Shown here: positions 32,979 to 43,110 of the stretch, in pieces
How the letters are laid out: the number at the start of each line of letters is the position of its first letter
Position numbering within the stretch: position 1 is the stretch's first letter
Assembly (NCBI GenBank): GCA_030407085.1
Contig: CM059583.1
Coordinates: forward strand, 84,360,501-84,424,500
Source of the DNA: Trichopria drosophilae
Lineage: Eukaryota; Arthropoda; Insecta; Hymenoptera; Diapriidae
Direction: 5' to 3'
Length of the DNA: 64,000 nt
Made by a program: the position numbers and the translations under genes
Notes under the pieces: model-generated
Seen by the model: the letters and a program-made list of their open reading frames with translations, nothing else
Told to the model about the DNA's origin: nothing
Database searches by the model: none

Positions 32979-35786
32979 TTACGGAGAATTATACACGTTC
33001 GCAAGCTGAGTACTACTGCTAGATGCTTCTCGTCTATAGTATTTACGCAAATTAGTGCGATTATATATACCCATTTGTTCCATCGAATCCTCCTTAACAA
33101 TGAGAAATGCATTTAGTCCAATTCGTTTTTGTATCAAATAAGGGCCTTGGTACAAGTGGAAAAACTTATGTGTCTGATGCCGAAGTGCGCTCGAGATACA
33201 GGGCACACGTAACAAAACCAGGTCCCCCACATTTAAATCCACTCGAGACACCCCCTTTTGATTTCGCGCCCTACCTTCAAATGCTTTGCGCATATTTTCA
33301 TCAGCATGCATAAGTCGTCTTTCTTTATCTATCGGTATTAAATCTGGAAATTTTACATACTTCGCGATTATATCGTTACACGGTTCTCCAAATTGTAATT
33401 CGTAGGGAGTGTAACCACTACTAGAATGGACGGTTATATTTAAAAGGGTTTGTACATCCTTAACGTATTTTGCCCACCCTTGATGCCTTTCCGAGCAAAA
33501 TGTCCGAAATAACCGACCTATTTCCCTCATAATGCGCTCCACAGGGTTAGACTGGGGATGTCGTATGGAAGAGAATAACACCATAACTCCCTCATCCTCC
33601 ATGACTTGTTTCCATTTTGGGGATGTAAATTGACTCCCATGGTCAGAAATAATTCTACGCGGTTTTCCTACATTTTTGAAATGTTCATTTATTAGACGGT
33701 TAAGTGTAGCGCGAGTAGTAATCTTTTTCAAAGGATATAAAACCACGTATTTAGTGAATAAATCCTTGGTTACCAAAATATATTCCACGCCCCCAACCGA
33801 CCGTGGAAGTGGCCCATAATAATCTATGGAAAGTAAATCACCAGGACATTCACTATTCACTCGCCCGTATTCCCCTTCCATCGAAACATTTAAATTCTTT
33901 ACGCGCTGACATGTATCACAGAACTGCACGAGCTTCTTAATATCAGACTTCATTTTTCTCCAAAAATGAAATTGTTTAACATAATTATACGTCTTATAAA
34001 CCCCCGGGTGCCCTAATTTTTTATGCACCGAAACGATTAATTCTGGAGCTAATTCCATAGGAACCATTAATTTCCAATTATTACTTTTATTTTCATTTAT
34101 AAACAAGACGTCATTTATTATTTGGTATTTTCCCACGAGGCCCCCTCCCTCGCATTGTTTTCTAATCTCATACAATTTCTCTTCTTCCTTTTGCAAGTTA
34201 TCGACACTTTTAAAAGCTTTGATTAATTCTGGTGTGAGCGATTCGAAATGCTTTTTTCCCCCAACCACACACACATGTGCAAGAGAAGCGATTAACACCG
34301 ATTTCCTATTCTTCTCATATTCGACACCACAAACATGTCTACTAAAGAAATCAGCAACGGTGCTATCCCCACCCTTGCAATGCGAAATGTCAAAAGAGAA
34401 CTGTTGCATAACGAGGCTCCACCTCGCTAATCGTGCATTATTGTATACAGATTCATTTAAGAATGTTAACCCCTTATGATCTGTGACAATCTGAAAATGC
34501 ACACCTGACAAGTATATACGTAATTTAATGACCGAGAAAACAATTGCTAGGAGCTCTTTCTCAGTGGTTCCATACTTAACTTCCTGCATCGTTAAACTTC
34601 GACTTACTAACGAAACAATTCGGTGATTACCTTCTTGATCTAATTGGTATAAAACCCCACTAATACCTCTATCGCTGGCGTCTGTTTGCAAATAAAATGT
34701 ATCTTGAGATTTCCAATATCCCAACGTGACGCAATTTAGAAATGCCCTTTTCAATTCGAAAAATGCTTCGTCATGACGGGTTTCCCATATCCAACTTTTA
34801 TTAGCACTAAGCAAATCACGAAACGGATATATATAATTTGAATATTTTTCACGAAATTGTCGATAATAATTACACACTCCCAGAACCTGCTGTAATTGTT
34901 TGCGATTCCTGGGTGTATGCAACTCTTGTATAACCTTGAGCCTGTCAGGATCAGGAACAATGCCTTTTGGCGAAACCACGAAACCCAAAAACGGAACTGT
35001 ATTAATTGCAAATAAAGATTTCGATAATTTTAACGTAAAATTATACTGTTGAAAACGTGCAAAAAGTTTCCTAAGGTGTTCCATATGCGAAACGAAATCA
35101 TTTGAAAATAATAACAAATCGTCAACATAATATACAAGAAATTCATTGAAAGAGTGATCAAGAGCCATACTCAAAGCCCGAATAAAAGCGCTACCGGCAG
35201 TTTTTAACCCGAAAGGTACCCGACAAAAATGATACAACGTGTTGTTATGCAAAAATGATGTATATCTTCGCGACTCCTCGGCGAGCGGAACCTGCCAGTA
35301 CCCCTGAGTAAGGTCCGTTTTTGTTAAATAATTAAACCCGCGTATCTTATGCAATATTTCATCGATTGGCACGGGCCTTTCATTATCAGACTCTATGATT
35401 TGGTTTAAAAAACGAGCATCCAACACCAATCGCACTCCGCCGTCCTTTTTCTTGACGACATGCATTGGGTTGCAATACTCGCTCTCTGACCTCTCTATAA
35501 TACCATTTGCTATCATCAAATCAATTTCCTTTTTGACTTCTTCCCGTAACGCATAAGGTATAGGATAAGATTTTTTGACAATTGGGTTTCCTGCCCTGAC
35601 CCTGATCCGATGCTCATATATGGTTGTACATCGCGCATGATTAGAGAAAATGCTTTTATATTCATACAATAAATTAAGCAATTCTTGTTTTTCATCTAAA
35701 TTTATGTTGGTCAAACCTTCAAAAATAGTTTGCAATTCACGATCAAAATTGTCCATCTCAATTAATTTATGCGATTCTACATCCAA
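32979..35786 (-). CDS. Gypsy-B Pol: RT, RNase H, integrase
   Basis: An uninterrupted 935-residue frame. RT has NPMHVVKKKDGGVRLVLDAR, TKTDLTQGYWQVPL and the box LVYYVDDLLLFS near residues 215-230. RNase H has LQTDASDRGISGVLYQL and TEKELLAIVFSV. Integrase has an HHCC N-domain (HKKLGHPGVYKTYNYV...CDTCQRV) and a core with SIDYYGPLPR, IISDHGSQF and HPQSNPVERIMRE, so all acidic residues are present. The C-terminal domain includes NVGDLVLLRVP. The listed start is a TTG just 3' of the previous ORF's frameshift site; translation is expected to enter by -1 frameshifting, not by initiation. Confidence 0.95.
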   Translation of the reverse strand: MDVESHKLIEMDNFDRELQTIFEGLTNINLDEKQELLNLLYEYKSIFSNHARCTTIYEHRIRVRAGNPIVKKSYPIPYALREEVKKEIDLMIANGIIERSESEYCNPMHVVKKKDGGVRLVLDARFLNQIIESDNERPVPIDEILHKIRGFNYLTKTDLTQGYWQVPLAEESRRYTSFLHNNTLYHFCRVPFGLKTAGSAFIRALSMALDHSFNEFLVYYVDDLLLFSNDFVSHMEHLRKLFARFQQYNFTLKLSKSLFAINTVPFLGFVVSPKGIVPDPDRLKVIQELHTPRNRKQLQQVLGVCNYYRQFREKYSNYIYPFRDLLSANKSWIWETRHDEAFFELKRAFLNCVTLGYWKSQDTFYLQTDASDRGISGVLYQLDQEGNHRIVSLVSRSLTMQEVKYGTTEKELLAIVFSVIKLRIYLSGVHFQIVTDHKGLTFLNESVYNNARLARWSLVMQQFSFDISHCKGGDSTVADFFSRHVCGVEYEKNRKSVLIASLAHVCVVGGKKHFESLTPELIKAFKSVDNLQKEEEKLYEIRKQCEGGGLVGKYQIINDVLFINENKSNNWKLMVPMELAPELIVSVHKKLGHPGVYKTYNYVKQFHFWRKMKSDIKKLVQFCDTCQRVKNLNVSMEGEYGRVNSECPGDLLSIDYYGPLPRSVGGVEYILVTKDLFTKYVVLYPLKKITTRATLNRLINEHFKNVGKPRRIISDHGSQFTSPKWKQVMEDEGVMVLFSSIRHPQSNPVERIMREIGRLFRTFCSERHQGWAKYVKDVQTLLNITVHSSSGYTPYELQFGEPCNDIIAKYVKFPDLIPIDKERRLMHADENMRKAFEGRARNQKGVSRVDLNVGDLVLLRVPCISSALRHQTHKFFHLYQGPYLIQKRIGLNAFLIVKEDSMEQMGIYNRTNLRKYYRREASSSSTQLANVYNSP

Positions 35787-37255
35787 CTGATTAAACCCCG
35801 TTCAGACAAGCGCGTAATTTCATTTTCCTCCATCGAATTTATTTCTGCGAATTTTCCATTACTATTTGTAAGATCACATGCCAAAATTGTATCCTCCCGA
35901 TTTTCATGTAAAGCGTCATTATTTTCATCTGGGATCTGATAATATTGTTCATCATTGATATTCACGTGAATTAAAACATCCGCATTGGTATCCACATTGC
36001 TAATCCTTAAATTCATATCTTTATCATTTGCATTCACTTCGTTCTCCTTCTCATCGGACATTATCTCATTATATTCTAAAATTTCATCAAAATTTATATA
36101 ACCATCACAATTTGCCTGCCTCTTTCTTGCAGAGCCTTCGGAATATATCATTTCATCCGAACCTTCTCCTTCAGTATTTATCATTTCGACTGGGGAGTTA
36201 TATGACACATTTACATTAAACATACCATCGCATACATCATTACTATAATTGTCCCATTGAGAAAGAGCTCGCATATATACACATAGATCAAAGTTTAGAT
36301 TCATTTCCAAATTTTTATTGTTAGCGATACCAATCTCGTTTTCATTTATATTTAAATCATTACTGTCCCCCAAATCAATTAAATCATGAACAATATCATT
36401 ATTTTCTCTATTTACATCACCATCTGCAAAATTAATTAAGTCAACATCATCAAAGTTTATTAAATCATATTCAATATTATCTAGATTCACCGAATTATTT
36501 TCAAAATTATCCAAATTTATCAAATCATACTCAACATTCGGGTTTATATCAATATTTTCAGATTCCAAGATTATATTATTCGACGCCTCACCTAAATTAT
36601 TAACAAAATCTCCCACATTTATTGAAAGTTCTTGAACGACATCGTCATTATTATTATCCGTTTCGCAATATTCGTGATTTTTTGTACCATTTGCCGTTTC
36701 ATTACTTCCAACTGCCCTTAAATCATATAAATTAAACGATCCAGAAACTTGATTCTGTTGATTATCACCTTTGTGGGAAATTCGAGCTATTTCGCACTGT
36801 CCTAACAATACTATCATTTTTTCAAAATCTAAATGTATTTTATTTCGACTCATCCAGTCGCTTCCCAGAATTATTCCACACGTCAATTTCGGGACAATTA
36901 AAAATATCGTGCTAAGTGGAATATTATTTATAAATATGGGTACGTAGATTTGCCTCGTAATAGGGGTCGCCTTTCTTCCTATGGCTGTTAGAACGTTCAA
37001 ATTTGAGACAGGCAGCTCTTCAATATTATCTGCATTATTTACGAGAATTTCCTTGTATATCTCCTCGGAAATACAAGTAATTGCGCTGCCTGAATCTAAT
37101 AACGCCAATCTCGCTACGTTAAATATTTTTATTGAGATTCTTGGACATAAATCAGCCTTTACCTCGCTTTCAGCATTTAAATTGTCCCCCAAATCCACGT
37201 CCCAAACAAGATCCTCTACAATCGCATTATTATCATAGTTCGGCAAGGGACCCAT
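35777..37255 (-). CDS. Gypsy-B protease ORF with long acidic extension
   Basis: A 492-residue ORF. The retropepsin region near residues 38-160 has ARLALLDSGSAITCISEEIY and CGIILGSDWMSRNKIHLDF. The remaining 330 or so residues are Asn/Asp/Glu-rich low complexity with internal repeats (YDLINLDNFE, YDLINFDDVD). No known domain is seen there. The frame is open upstream of the listed Met at 37255, back into the end of gag, where a slippery heptamer lies. The 3' end overlaps Pol at a second slippery heptamer. It is most simply the Pro part of a Gag-Pro-Pol fusion. Confidence 0.88.
   Translation of the reverse strand: MGPLPNYDNNAIVEDLVWDVDLGDNLNAESEVKADLCPRISIKIFNVARLALLDSGSAITCISEEIYKEILVNNADNIEELPVSNLNVLTAIGRKATPITRQIYVPIFINNIPLSTIFLIVPKLTCGIILGSDWMSRNKIHLDFEKMIVLLGQCEIARISHKGDNQQNQVSGSFNLYDLRAVGSNETANGTKNHEYCETDNNNDDVVQELSINVGDFVNNLGEASNNIILESENIDINPNVEYDLINLDNFENNSVNLDNIEYDLINFDDVDLINFADGDVNRENNDIVHDLIDLGDSNDLNINENEIGIANNKNLEMNLNFDLCVYMRALSQWDNYSNDVCDGMFNVNVSYNSPVEMINTEGEGSDEMIYSEGSARKRQANCDGYINFDEILEYNEIMSDEKENEVNANDKDMNLRISNVDTNADVLIHVNINDEQYYQIPDENNDALHENREDTILACDLTNSNGKFAEINSMEENEITRLSERGLISWM
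35792..35798 (-). promoter_or_regulatory. Putative -1 frameshift site, Pro to Pol (GGGTTTA)
   Basis: On the minus strand, in the Pro frame, the codons read CGG GGT TTA. G-GGT-TTA fits X-XXY-YYZ and equals the heptamer used by yeast L-A virus. The Pro stop follows five codons later. A -1 slip enters the Pol frame directly, which has an upstream stop and so cannot start earlier. Confidence 0.7.
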
Positions 37256-37269
37256 ATTTACCGAACTGT

Positions 37270-38334
37270 TTACCCGTTTAAATGATTTACACTAGGGTTA
37301 CTACTCTGCATGTTATTCATCGGTGGAGGACGGCTAACATCCGGGTATGTTATCGGCACATTATTTACCCTATTTCCAAAATTACCAACATTTTGTGGGT
37401 TAGTCATATTATTAAATCTAACTACATCCCCCTGGAGCGCATTACGATGGAACCGTCCATCATTCCTGGGGTAGTCATAAGGCCGACCATTTCTCCCTTG
37501 GTTGTTACCGCGTCCCCCGAATCTTACCGCACGAATATTTTCCCGATTCTGAGCAGTATTCCTATTTTCAAATTGAGGTTCCTGCTTCCGATACGAAGAA
37601 CCCGTAAAGTTAAACCCGTTAGTTGTAAATTTTGAATTATATTTTCGCAAGTTCCAATTCACTCTTGTTCTCATTTTATATGAGCAAGAGTTATATTTTT
37701 CCAGGAACTCAGTTTTAAAAGTTTTATAATCTAGATATGGTTCGATCTTAGATTCTAACCAAAGTTTGGCACTAGCTTTAAGCGCATTTTCCAATTTTAG
37801 CAACTTTCCTTCCTCATTTAAATTCGCTATTTTAAAATATTTTTCTAAATTATTAATAAACTCAATGGGGTGTACCGAATCATTCCCCAAAAATTCCGGA
37901 CATTTGTTGCCATTATTTAACCGCTGTAAACCCCCCAATAAATTTTCCAATAAATTGTTATTTCCGTTTTCCATCTGTACCCCGGGATTTCTATTTGTTT
38001 CAAGTTCTTTTATTTTATTTTTATTTGCCTCATTTTCCGCCCTAATTGCCCCTAACATTTCATCTCTTTCCCTTATTTGAACTTGCATTCCATTCATTGC
38101 CTCTCTTACTCCTAACATTTCCGCATTCAATCGTGCTCTCAAGTCTTCCATTTCTTTCTCCATTTTACGATCTTTTAAAATTTTCTTTTCTATAACTTTT
38201 TTCTTAGTCGGAACAATCGCAGTCGCTTTTAATGGCGTACCTATCTTTGGCCGTTTCAAAATAGTTTTGCCGGGTATTGGTGAATTAACATATAAACGTT
38301 TTCGGGTTATCATAGAATGCGAATTTTTCTCCAT
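37270..38334 (-). CDS. Gypsy-B Gag
   Basis: A 354-residue protein from ATG 38334. It has a basic start, a predicted coiled coil near residues 50-115 (KEMEDLRARLNAEMLGVREA), and a capsid-like segment near 145-225 (KCPEFLGNDSVHPIEFINNL; LWLESKIEPYLDYKTFK). The Arg/Gly/Asn-rich tail (RFGGRGNNQGRNGRP) takes the place of zinc knuckles, none of which are seen. It ends NHLNG-stop with a slippery heptamer in its last codons. Confidence 0.88.
   Translation of the reverse strand: MEKNSHSMITRKRLYVNSPIPGKTILKRPKIGTPLKATAIVPTKKKVIEKKILKDRKMEKEMEDLRARLNAEMLGVREAMNGMQVQIRERDEMLGAIRAENEANKNKIKELETNRNPGVQMENGNNNLLENLLGGLQRLNNGNKCPEFLGNDSVHPIEFINNLEKYFKIANLNEEGKLLKLENALKASAKLWLESKIEPYLDYKTFKTEFLEKYNSCSYKMRTRVNWNLRKYNSKFTTNGFNFTGSSYRKQEPQFENRNTAQNRENIRAVRFGGRGNNQGRNGRPYDYPRNDGRFHRNALQGDVVRFNNMTNPQNVGNFGNRVNNVPITYPDVSRPPPMNNMQSSNPSVNHLNG
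37276..37282 (-). promoter_or_regulatory. Putative -1 frameshift site, Gag to Pro (TTTAAAC)
   Basis: In the Gag frame the codons read CAT TTA AAC GGG TAA, containing T-TTA-AAC, a canonical -1 slippery heptamer, one codon before the Gag stop. After a -1 slip the frame is open through the Pro ORF Met at 37255 and on into the protease. Confidence 0.72.
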
Positions 38335-38397
38335 TTACCGATAAAAATATTCTACAGAAAAAAACAAAACCAACTTTAATTTATAATAAAAAATCGA

Positions 38398-38415
38398 GTC
38401 CCTGTTCGGGCGCCA
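38398..38415 (-). other. Gypsy-B primer-binding site, tRNA-Lys type
   Basis: On the minus strand TGGCGCCCGAACAGGGAC lies four bases inside the 5' LTR. It is the same tRNA-Lys complement as in gypsy-A. Confidence 0.9.
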
Positions 38416-38419
38416 TTTT

Positions 38420-39673
38420 TGTGATATTCTGTCTAACCTAATGACCATCCTTCCAATGCAACACTGGAAGCGGAGATATTTCAAAAAAAAAAACTTTTAG
38501 GATCGCCTTAATAAGCTACCAATGCAGCACAGCAGGAGGCATGAGGCGGAATCCTGACATAAACTTTATTACCAATTAACATCGAAATTAAAAGAACGTT
38601 CACCAATATCCGACAATTGAAAAAAAAAACATAAGTATGATTACCAATTAACATCAAGAATTTAAATAAATATCCACCGAGCGCGGTTAATTCGCAAATA
38701 CGAAAACAAAATATTTTCAAGAATTACTAAACGGAATAATACCCGTTAGTTCTCAATATCAATCATACTATTTATGTATTGCGTCCCTCTGACACATGTA
38801 TCGTTCTCCGAAAAATAAACATATATATACAGATACGTGGCATATGTTGTTTGCACTAAATATAATTCCTAATATTCAATCAATATTATGTTTAATAATC
38901 CCTTGTTTACCTTAAAATCCAAATATGAAAAAGACTGTAAAAACCCATAATAATTACTTCTTTTAAATTTTTCAAAATTTAAATTTAGAGAAAACAATAG
39001 GAGAAAATTTGCAACGGGACAGTGTACATCAGTAAATATACAGCAAAAATTCACATTTAGTTTTGTGTCACGCAAACCTGTTCGGTGGGATGATCGTACA
39101 TCTGGTGATCGATGATGCATAGGTAATTCATCGTCATTGGCATCAGACGAGAACAGATGAATTAAACTTTCACATGAGGAAGTTACAAATTCCCAAAAAA
39201 TACTGCTTCCGTTCCGGATGTTCCCCGAATCTCAGGCCGTAGTCATTCAAATCGATGACGTCAAACTCGTGATCTGATGCTCGTAGCTGATTTGAATTTT
39301 GTCCGTTGTTTCAGTCCAAAATTTAAATTAATCTCGAAAAATATGTCACGTTTCAAGTATTTTAATAATTTTGGTAAAATAAATTTACACTCTGTCTAAC
39401 CATTAATAATTTTCCTGGCCATATTTTCGCACGCGGACATTTTCAAATGGTCGTCAATTTTCAAATTGTAAATAAACACGAAAATACAATGAATCGCGCA
39501 ACACATTAAATTCGCGTTCCGATTTAGCACGCTCGAACTCATCAACACAAATGTTAAGGATGAGCACCAAAAGGAAATTGCACTAAAATATTATACAAGT
39601 ATTTTAGGAATTCCGACACGATTGCATCGAACGGCAAAAGATGAAACGCACGTCTGAATCATTATTCATTTTC

Positions 39674-39717
<44 letters not shown>

Positions 39718-40156
39718 TCCATTGTTCGACAAATACACGACCCGTATGACCGATAAAAATAGTGACCAAAATTCGAATAAACATTAATTGCGAGACGTTG
39801 AGCTTCTACGCCCGCCCTGCAAGAATCGAGAAAAGAAATACAAAATCTTTAGATAATTTTAAATAAAAGATAATACTCCGTTTTTCACTCGACCCGCACT
39901 GTTCACTTACCTCCCATCCTCTTTGTAGACACTCGCGACTCTCACAACCGATCGTATCCAAATCACGATTGTGAATGACACGCCGACACGAGCGTCTTCC
40001 GAAAAGGACGGAAGAAATACACCTGCGCTACTTTACAGTGTGTTCGTTTTGAAAACCCTATAATGTTTTTCTTTAATAAATAATCGTTTTGATCGACGCA
40101 TCATAATCGCTATACAATAAATCGACCAGCGCGGTCTGTATTACCGACCCGTTACA
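38420..40156 (-). repeat. Gypsy-B 5' LTR (right copy), intron-containing
   Basis: 1737 bp. Compared with the left LTR it has a longer (AT)n tract near 39680-39712, a few substitutions, and the extra block 39817-39910. Confidence 0.93.
39817..39910 (-). other. 94-bp GT-AG intron in gypsy-B 5' LTR
   Basis: On the minus strand the block starts GTAAGTGAAC and ends CTCGATTCTTGCAG, with a pyrimidine-rich run before the AG. The left LTR at the same place joins the two flanks exactly (GAGGATGAGAG-GGCGGGCG, one substitution), as a spliced product would. The intron lies about 245 bp from the LTR start, in what is probably the transcribed leader. Confidence 0.82.
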
Positions 40157-40653
40157 GTGTAATATGGCATAGTCTGTTATTTGTACAGCAGAAATTCTCT
40201 CAAGGGAAATCCTCTAGTCTTATATAAGCAAATGACTTTAATTGTACATATTTTCATTTATTTACCTATTCTTTCACCGTGAACACCATGTTTGCATTTT
40301 TTATAAAAGTCGCGACGTACGTATGTATACATATATGTACACATGGTCGCGACATCACGTGACAATGTCAGGTGATCGGGCTCTAGTGGCACGTGACCGG
40401 CTACCTTAAGGCGGACAACTTTACACAGGAGTGTCGCCCCCGTGCCGCCAACTACAAAATAGCCCAGGCGCAAGACATTCTTTGTCAGAGCCGTGCTTCA
40501 AGCACATTCTAAAAAGAAGAGAACTGAAGAGAACGATTTGTCATTATTATTAATCTGAGTGATCTGAGGTGGTAGTGATAACACCGAATATATATGAATA
40601 CAATAAAGCAGTGAAAGTTTCGTAGTACATACAAAAAATTATAAACTTCAGAC
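40157..40653 (+). promoter_or_regulatory. PPIL2 upstream region
   Basis: Between gypsy-B and the PPIL2 start codon. It holds two E-box cores in CACGTGAC context (about 40355 and 40390) and a CG-containing stretch at 40370-40480. No reliable TATA box or transcription start could be fixed. Gypsy-B begins here, so more distal promoter elements, if any, have been displaced by almost 9 kb. Confidence 0.5.
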
Positions 40654-40685
40654 ATGGGTAAACGCCAACATCAAAAGGATAAAAT
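40654..40685 (+). CDS. PPIL2: PPIL2 exon 1 (coding part)
   Basis: ATG 40654 encodes MGKRQHQKDK, the conserved N-terminus of PPIL2, and is followed by the donor GTAAGC at 40686 in phase 2. The Met codon is completed across the intron and continues YLTYTEW in exon 2. PPIL2 is a nuclear cyclophilin with an N-terminal U-box, associated with the spliceosome. Confidence 0.9.
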
Positions 40686-41892
40686 GTAAGCGAATTAACG
40701 ATCCATAAGCAGTTAATGTTATTAAGCTTTGAAAACGGTCTGTGTGTTTCATAAACATAACTGACATGTCATTTATGGAAATATAAAATACAAATTATCA
40801 GAATATGTTTTATTTGTTAATGATTTTAATGATTTATTTTAGAAAAATGAGTAAACAAATTATTACTTGCATAGTTTAAACCCAAACTTAATGAATATTC
40901 AATGTAAAATGAATAATATTTCCCTGATGATTCTGTCCTTCCGTCCCTCTGACTATTTTGTTTAAATACAAAATAGGTAAAAGCAAAGGGAGAAGGAAAA
41001 TTAGAATATTTGATTATTGTACAAGAAGCGATCCATCAACTACATAGACAATTTATGGTACCCCCCCTACACCCTCATAGTATTATCATTTTGAAACATA
41101 CATACAAATGGTAACGCAGTTTATGAATGACCTCCTATGTGATGAATCTAAAACTAGCCGCAGATTCGAGAAAAAGATGTCAATTCACTGATACGTAACA
41201 ATAATTAACCAATTGCCATGAAATAAATAGTTTTTACTATTCTGAATCTGCAAATACGAATATAGCTACACTGAGAGAACTTTGGTGTAGCAGCTACACT
41301 ATCGGGAACATCAGCTGCACTAACCAAGGGAAACGTGCCGCCCGTGGCCTTCGGGCAGACACTTTCCCAATTTAGTGCAACAGTTGCCCTAAGCTTAGTG
41401 TAACCTGTGTCCGAACGGCAAGGCGCGAGAGAATCCCTTAATTCCATTCCAGGTTTCGATACATAAAAATAATATAAAAACAACATGTATTTACATTCTT
41501 ATCTACTCTGCGTTCTTTATTCACATATCCTGTACAGGAAGGGTAATTATAAACAAATAATGTAAACAAACAACCAGTTCTCGATGCGGCATTTATATCA
41601 CGCATATCGGGCAACAAATGTCAAATCTCTTAGGGTAGCAGTTGCCCTAAATTTGGCGTAGCATATGTCGTAAAGCGATCGGACTGCTGTTGCACGATAG
41701 ACAGTACATGTGCATAACCAGTCTTCTCTCAGTGTAGTTTTAGTTTCATCTTGTCTTATATGTCTTAATAAGGCGGAGTATATTAGTATAAAGTACAGCA
41801 TAAGTATTTTTTAGTAGTTGTAAAATTTAACATAAAGAACTGAAGTATTATTTTACATTTTTTGCAATTTTAATTTAAATTTAAATATGTAG
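40686..41892 (+). other. PPIL2 intron 1
   Basis: GT-AG intron of 1207 bp (GTAAGC ... AAATATGTAG) joining exons in frame. It contains a MITE at 41266-41737. Nothing else recognised. Confidence 0.85.
41266..41737. mobile_element. MITE in PPIL2 intron 1
   Basis: Terminal inverted repeats CTACACTGAGAGAA (41266) and TTCTCTCAGTGTAG (41724-41737) enclose 472 bp containing further GTGTAGCAGCTACAC-like and TTGCCCTAA motifs. Non-coding. Confidence 0.75.
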
Positions 41893-42262
41893 GTATTTGA
41901 CTTATACTGAGTGGTCAACCTTATATGGTGGAAGAAAATCAGGCACTTCATTGGACCATCATGAAGATTCAACTTTTAAAAGACTTCCTTTCAATCATTG
42001 CTGCGTTAGCTTGAAACCTTTTCAGCATCCATATTGTGATCAACATGGAAATGTGTTTGAATTAGAAGCAGTTTTTGAATATATAAAACACTTCAAGCAT
42101 AACCCTGTCACTGGCCATCCATTGGAACGAAAAGGTCTTATCAAGCTCACATTTTTTAAGAATGCAGATAAGCAATATCATTGCCCAGTTTTATTTAAAG
42201 TTTTTACGAAGCATTCGCATATAATTGCTATCAAAACCACTGGGAATGTATTTTCGCATGAG
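41893..42262 (+). CDS. PPIL2: PPIL2 exon 2: U-box
   Basis: Exon after the acceptor ATATGTAG. It encodes YLTYTEWSTLYGG...FKRLPFNHCCVSLKPFQHPYC, then FELEAVFEYIKHFKHNPVTG, YHCPVLFKVFTKHSHIIAIK and TTGNVFSHE. This is the N-terminal U-box of PPIL2, a zinc-free RING-like E3 fold. It ends at the donor GAG|GTAACT in phase 0. The rest of the gene (middle region and cyclophilin domain) was not found in the window, so intron 2 may exceed 21 kb. No damage is visible, so I take this as the functional host gene. Confidence 0.93.
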
Positions 42263-42590
42263 GTAACTACTTTTCAATATTAAATTGACTAATTCTGTAT
42301 ATTTCAAAAATGCAATGATATATTTGGGTGAATTCAAAAAATGTGATACATTTTGATTTATAAAACTTTCAAATTTCAAAATGCATTTTAATGAAATTTT
42401 ATTCAGGGAACTTATTAAGTATGTTTACATGAATGTAAATTTGGAATATTGCAACTACAACTTACTCCAAATAGTTTTTATCATGACTTGAGTGAATTTT
42501 GTGATGACGGAGTTTACAGCATTTACGTATTGAAAATTAGTGTCCTCAAATTTTACTATTACTTCGACCCAGACTAAGTCTGGACGAAGT

Positions 42591-43110
42591 ATTGAATTTG
42601 GTCACTTCGGGCAAAAAAATTACCATATAGTTTTTCATCAAATGTCGACGTTTCAGACCCTAAGGAACCCAAATCAACAATAAAAAAATTTGTGACCGTG
42701 ATCTTGTACGTCCGTACGTCCCGTTTTTTTGTCTCGCGATAACTCGCGAACGGATAAGCGTATTGACATAAGTTTTTTTTTAAAATACGCGTCTTGGCAT
42801 AACTTAGATCTGATTAGATTTGTGGGGCAGATCCACCCGTACATTACTAAAAAAAAATAGCCCCAATTAAGTTTCTTTGTAGTTTTTTGCATTTATTTTA
42901 AAAAATACAAATTTTATTAAAAAATGTTTCAAACAAAAAAGATAGAGCATGAAATTCTCTATAAAAAAGGTTATATGCATTTTCTTCCTAAAGTCGGTTT
43001 AAAACTGGTTTAAAATGTTTATGACTATTGTCTGAAAAAGTATTGAATTTGGTCATCGCGGCAAAAAAATTACCCTATTGTTTTTCATCAAATTTCGACG
43101 TTTCGACCCC
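42591..43110 (+). repeat. Direct repeat pair inside the 2.9-kb element
   Basis: 42591-42665 and 43033-43110 share TATTGAATTTGGTCA, GCAAAAAAATTACC, TTTTTCATCAAATKTCGACG and GTTTC in the same order and spacing. Non-coding. Confidence 0.7.

Larger units (their letters stand above)
31283..40156 (-). mobile_element. Gypsy-B, young and apparently intact Ty3/gypsy element
   Basis: 8874 bp with LTRs beginning TGTGATATTC and ending CCGTTACA in window orientation, flanked by GTGT on both sides (31279-31282, 40157-40160). On the minus strand it reads 5' LTR, tRNA-Lys primer-binding site, Gag, Pro and Pol ORFs, and 3' LTR. All three ORFs are open. The LTRs differ by about half a dozen substitutions, a microsatellite length change and one 94-bp intron. 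It lies about 500 bp upstream of the PPIL2 start codon, transcribed away from it. Confidence 0.95.

Noticed and set aside
41205..41801. Minus-strand ORFs in PPIL2 intron 1
   Set aside because: They lie inside a MITE and an AT-rich intron, with no domains.
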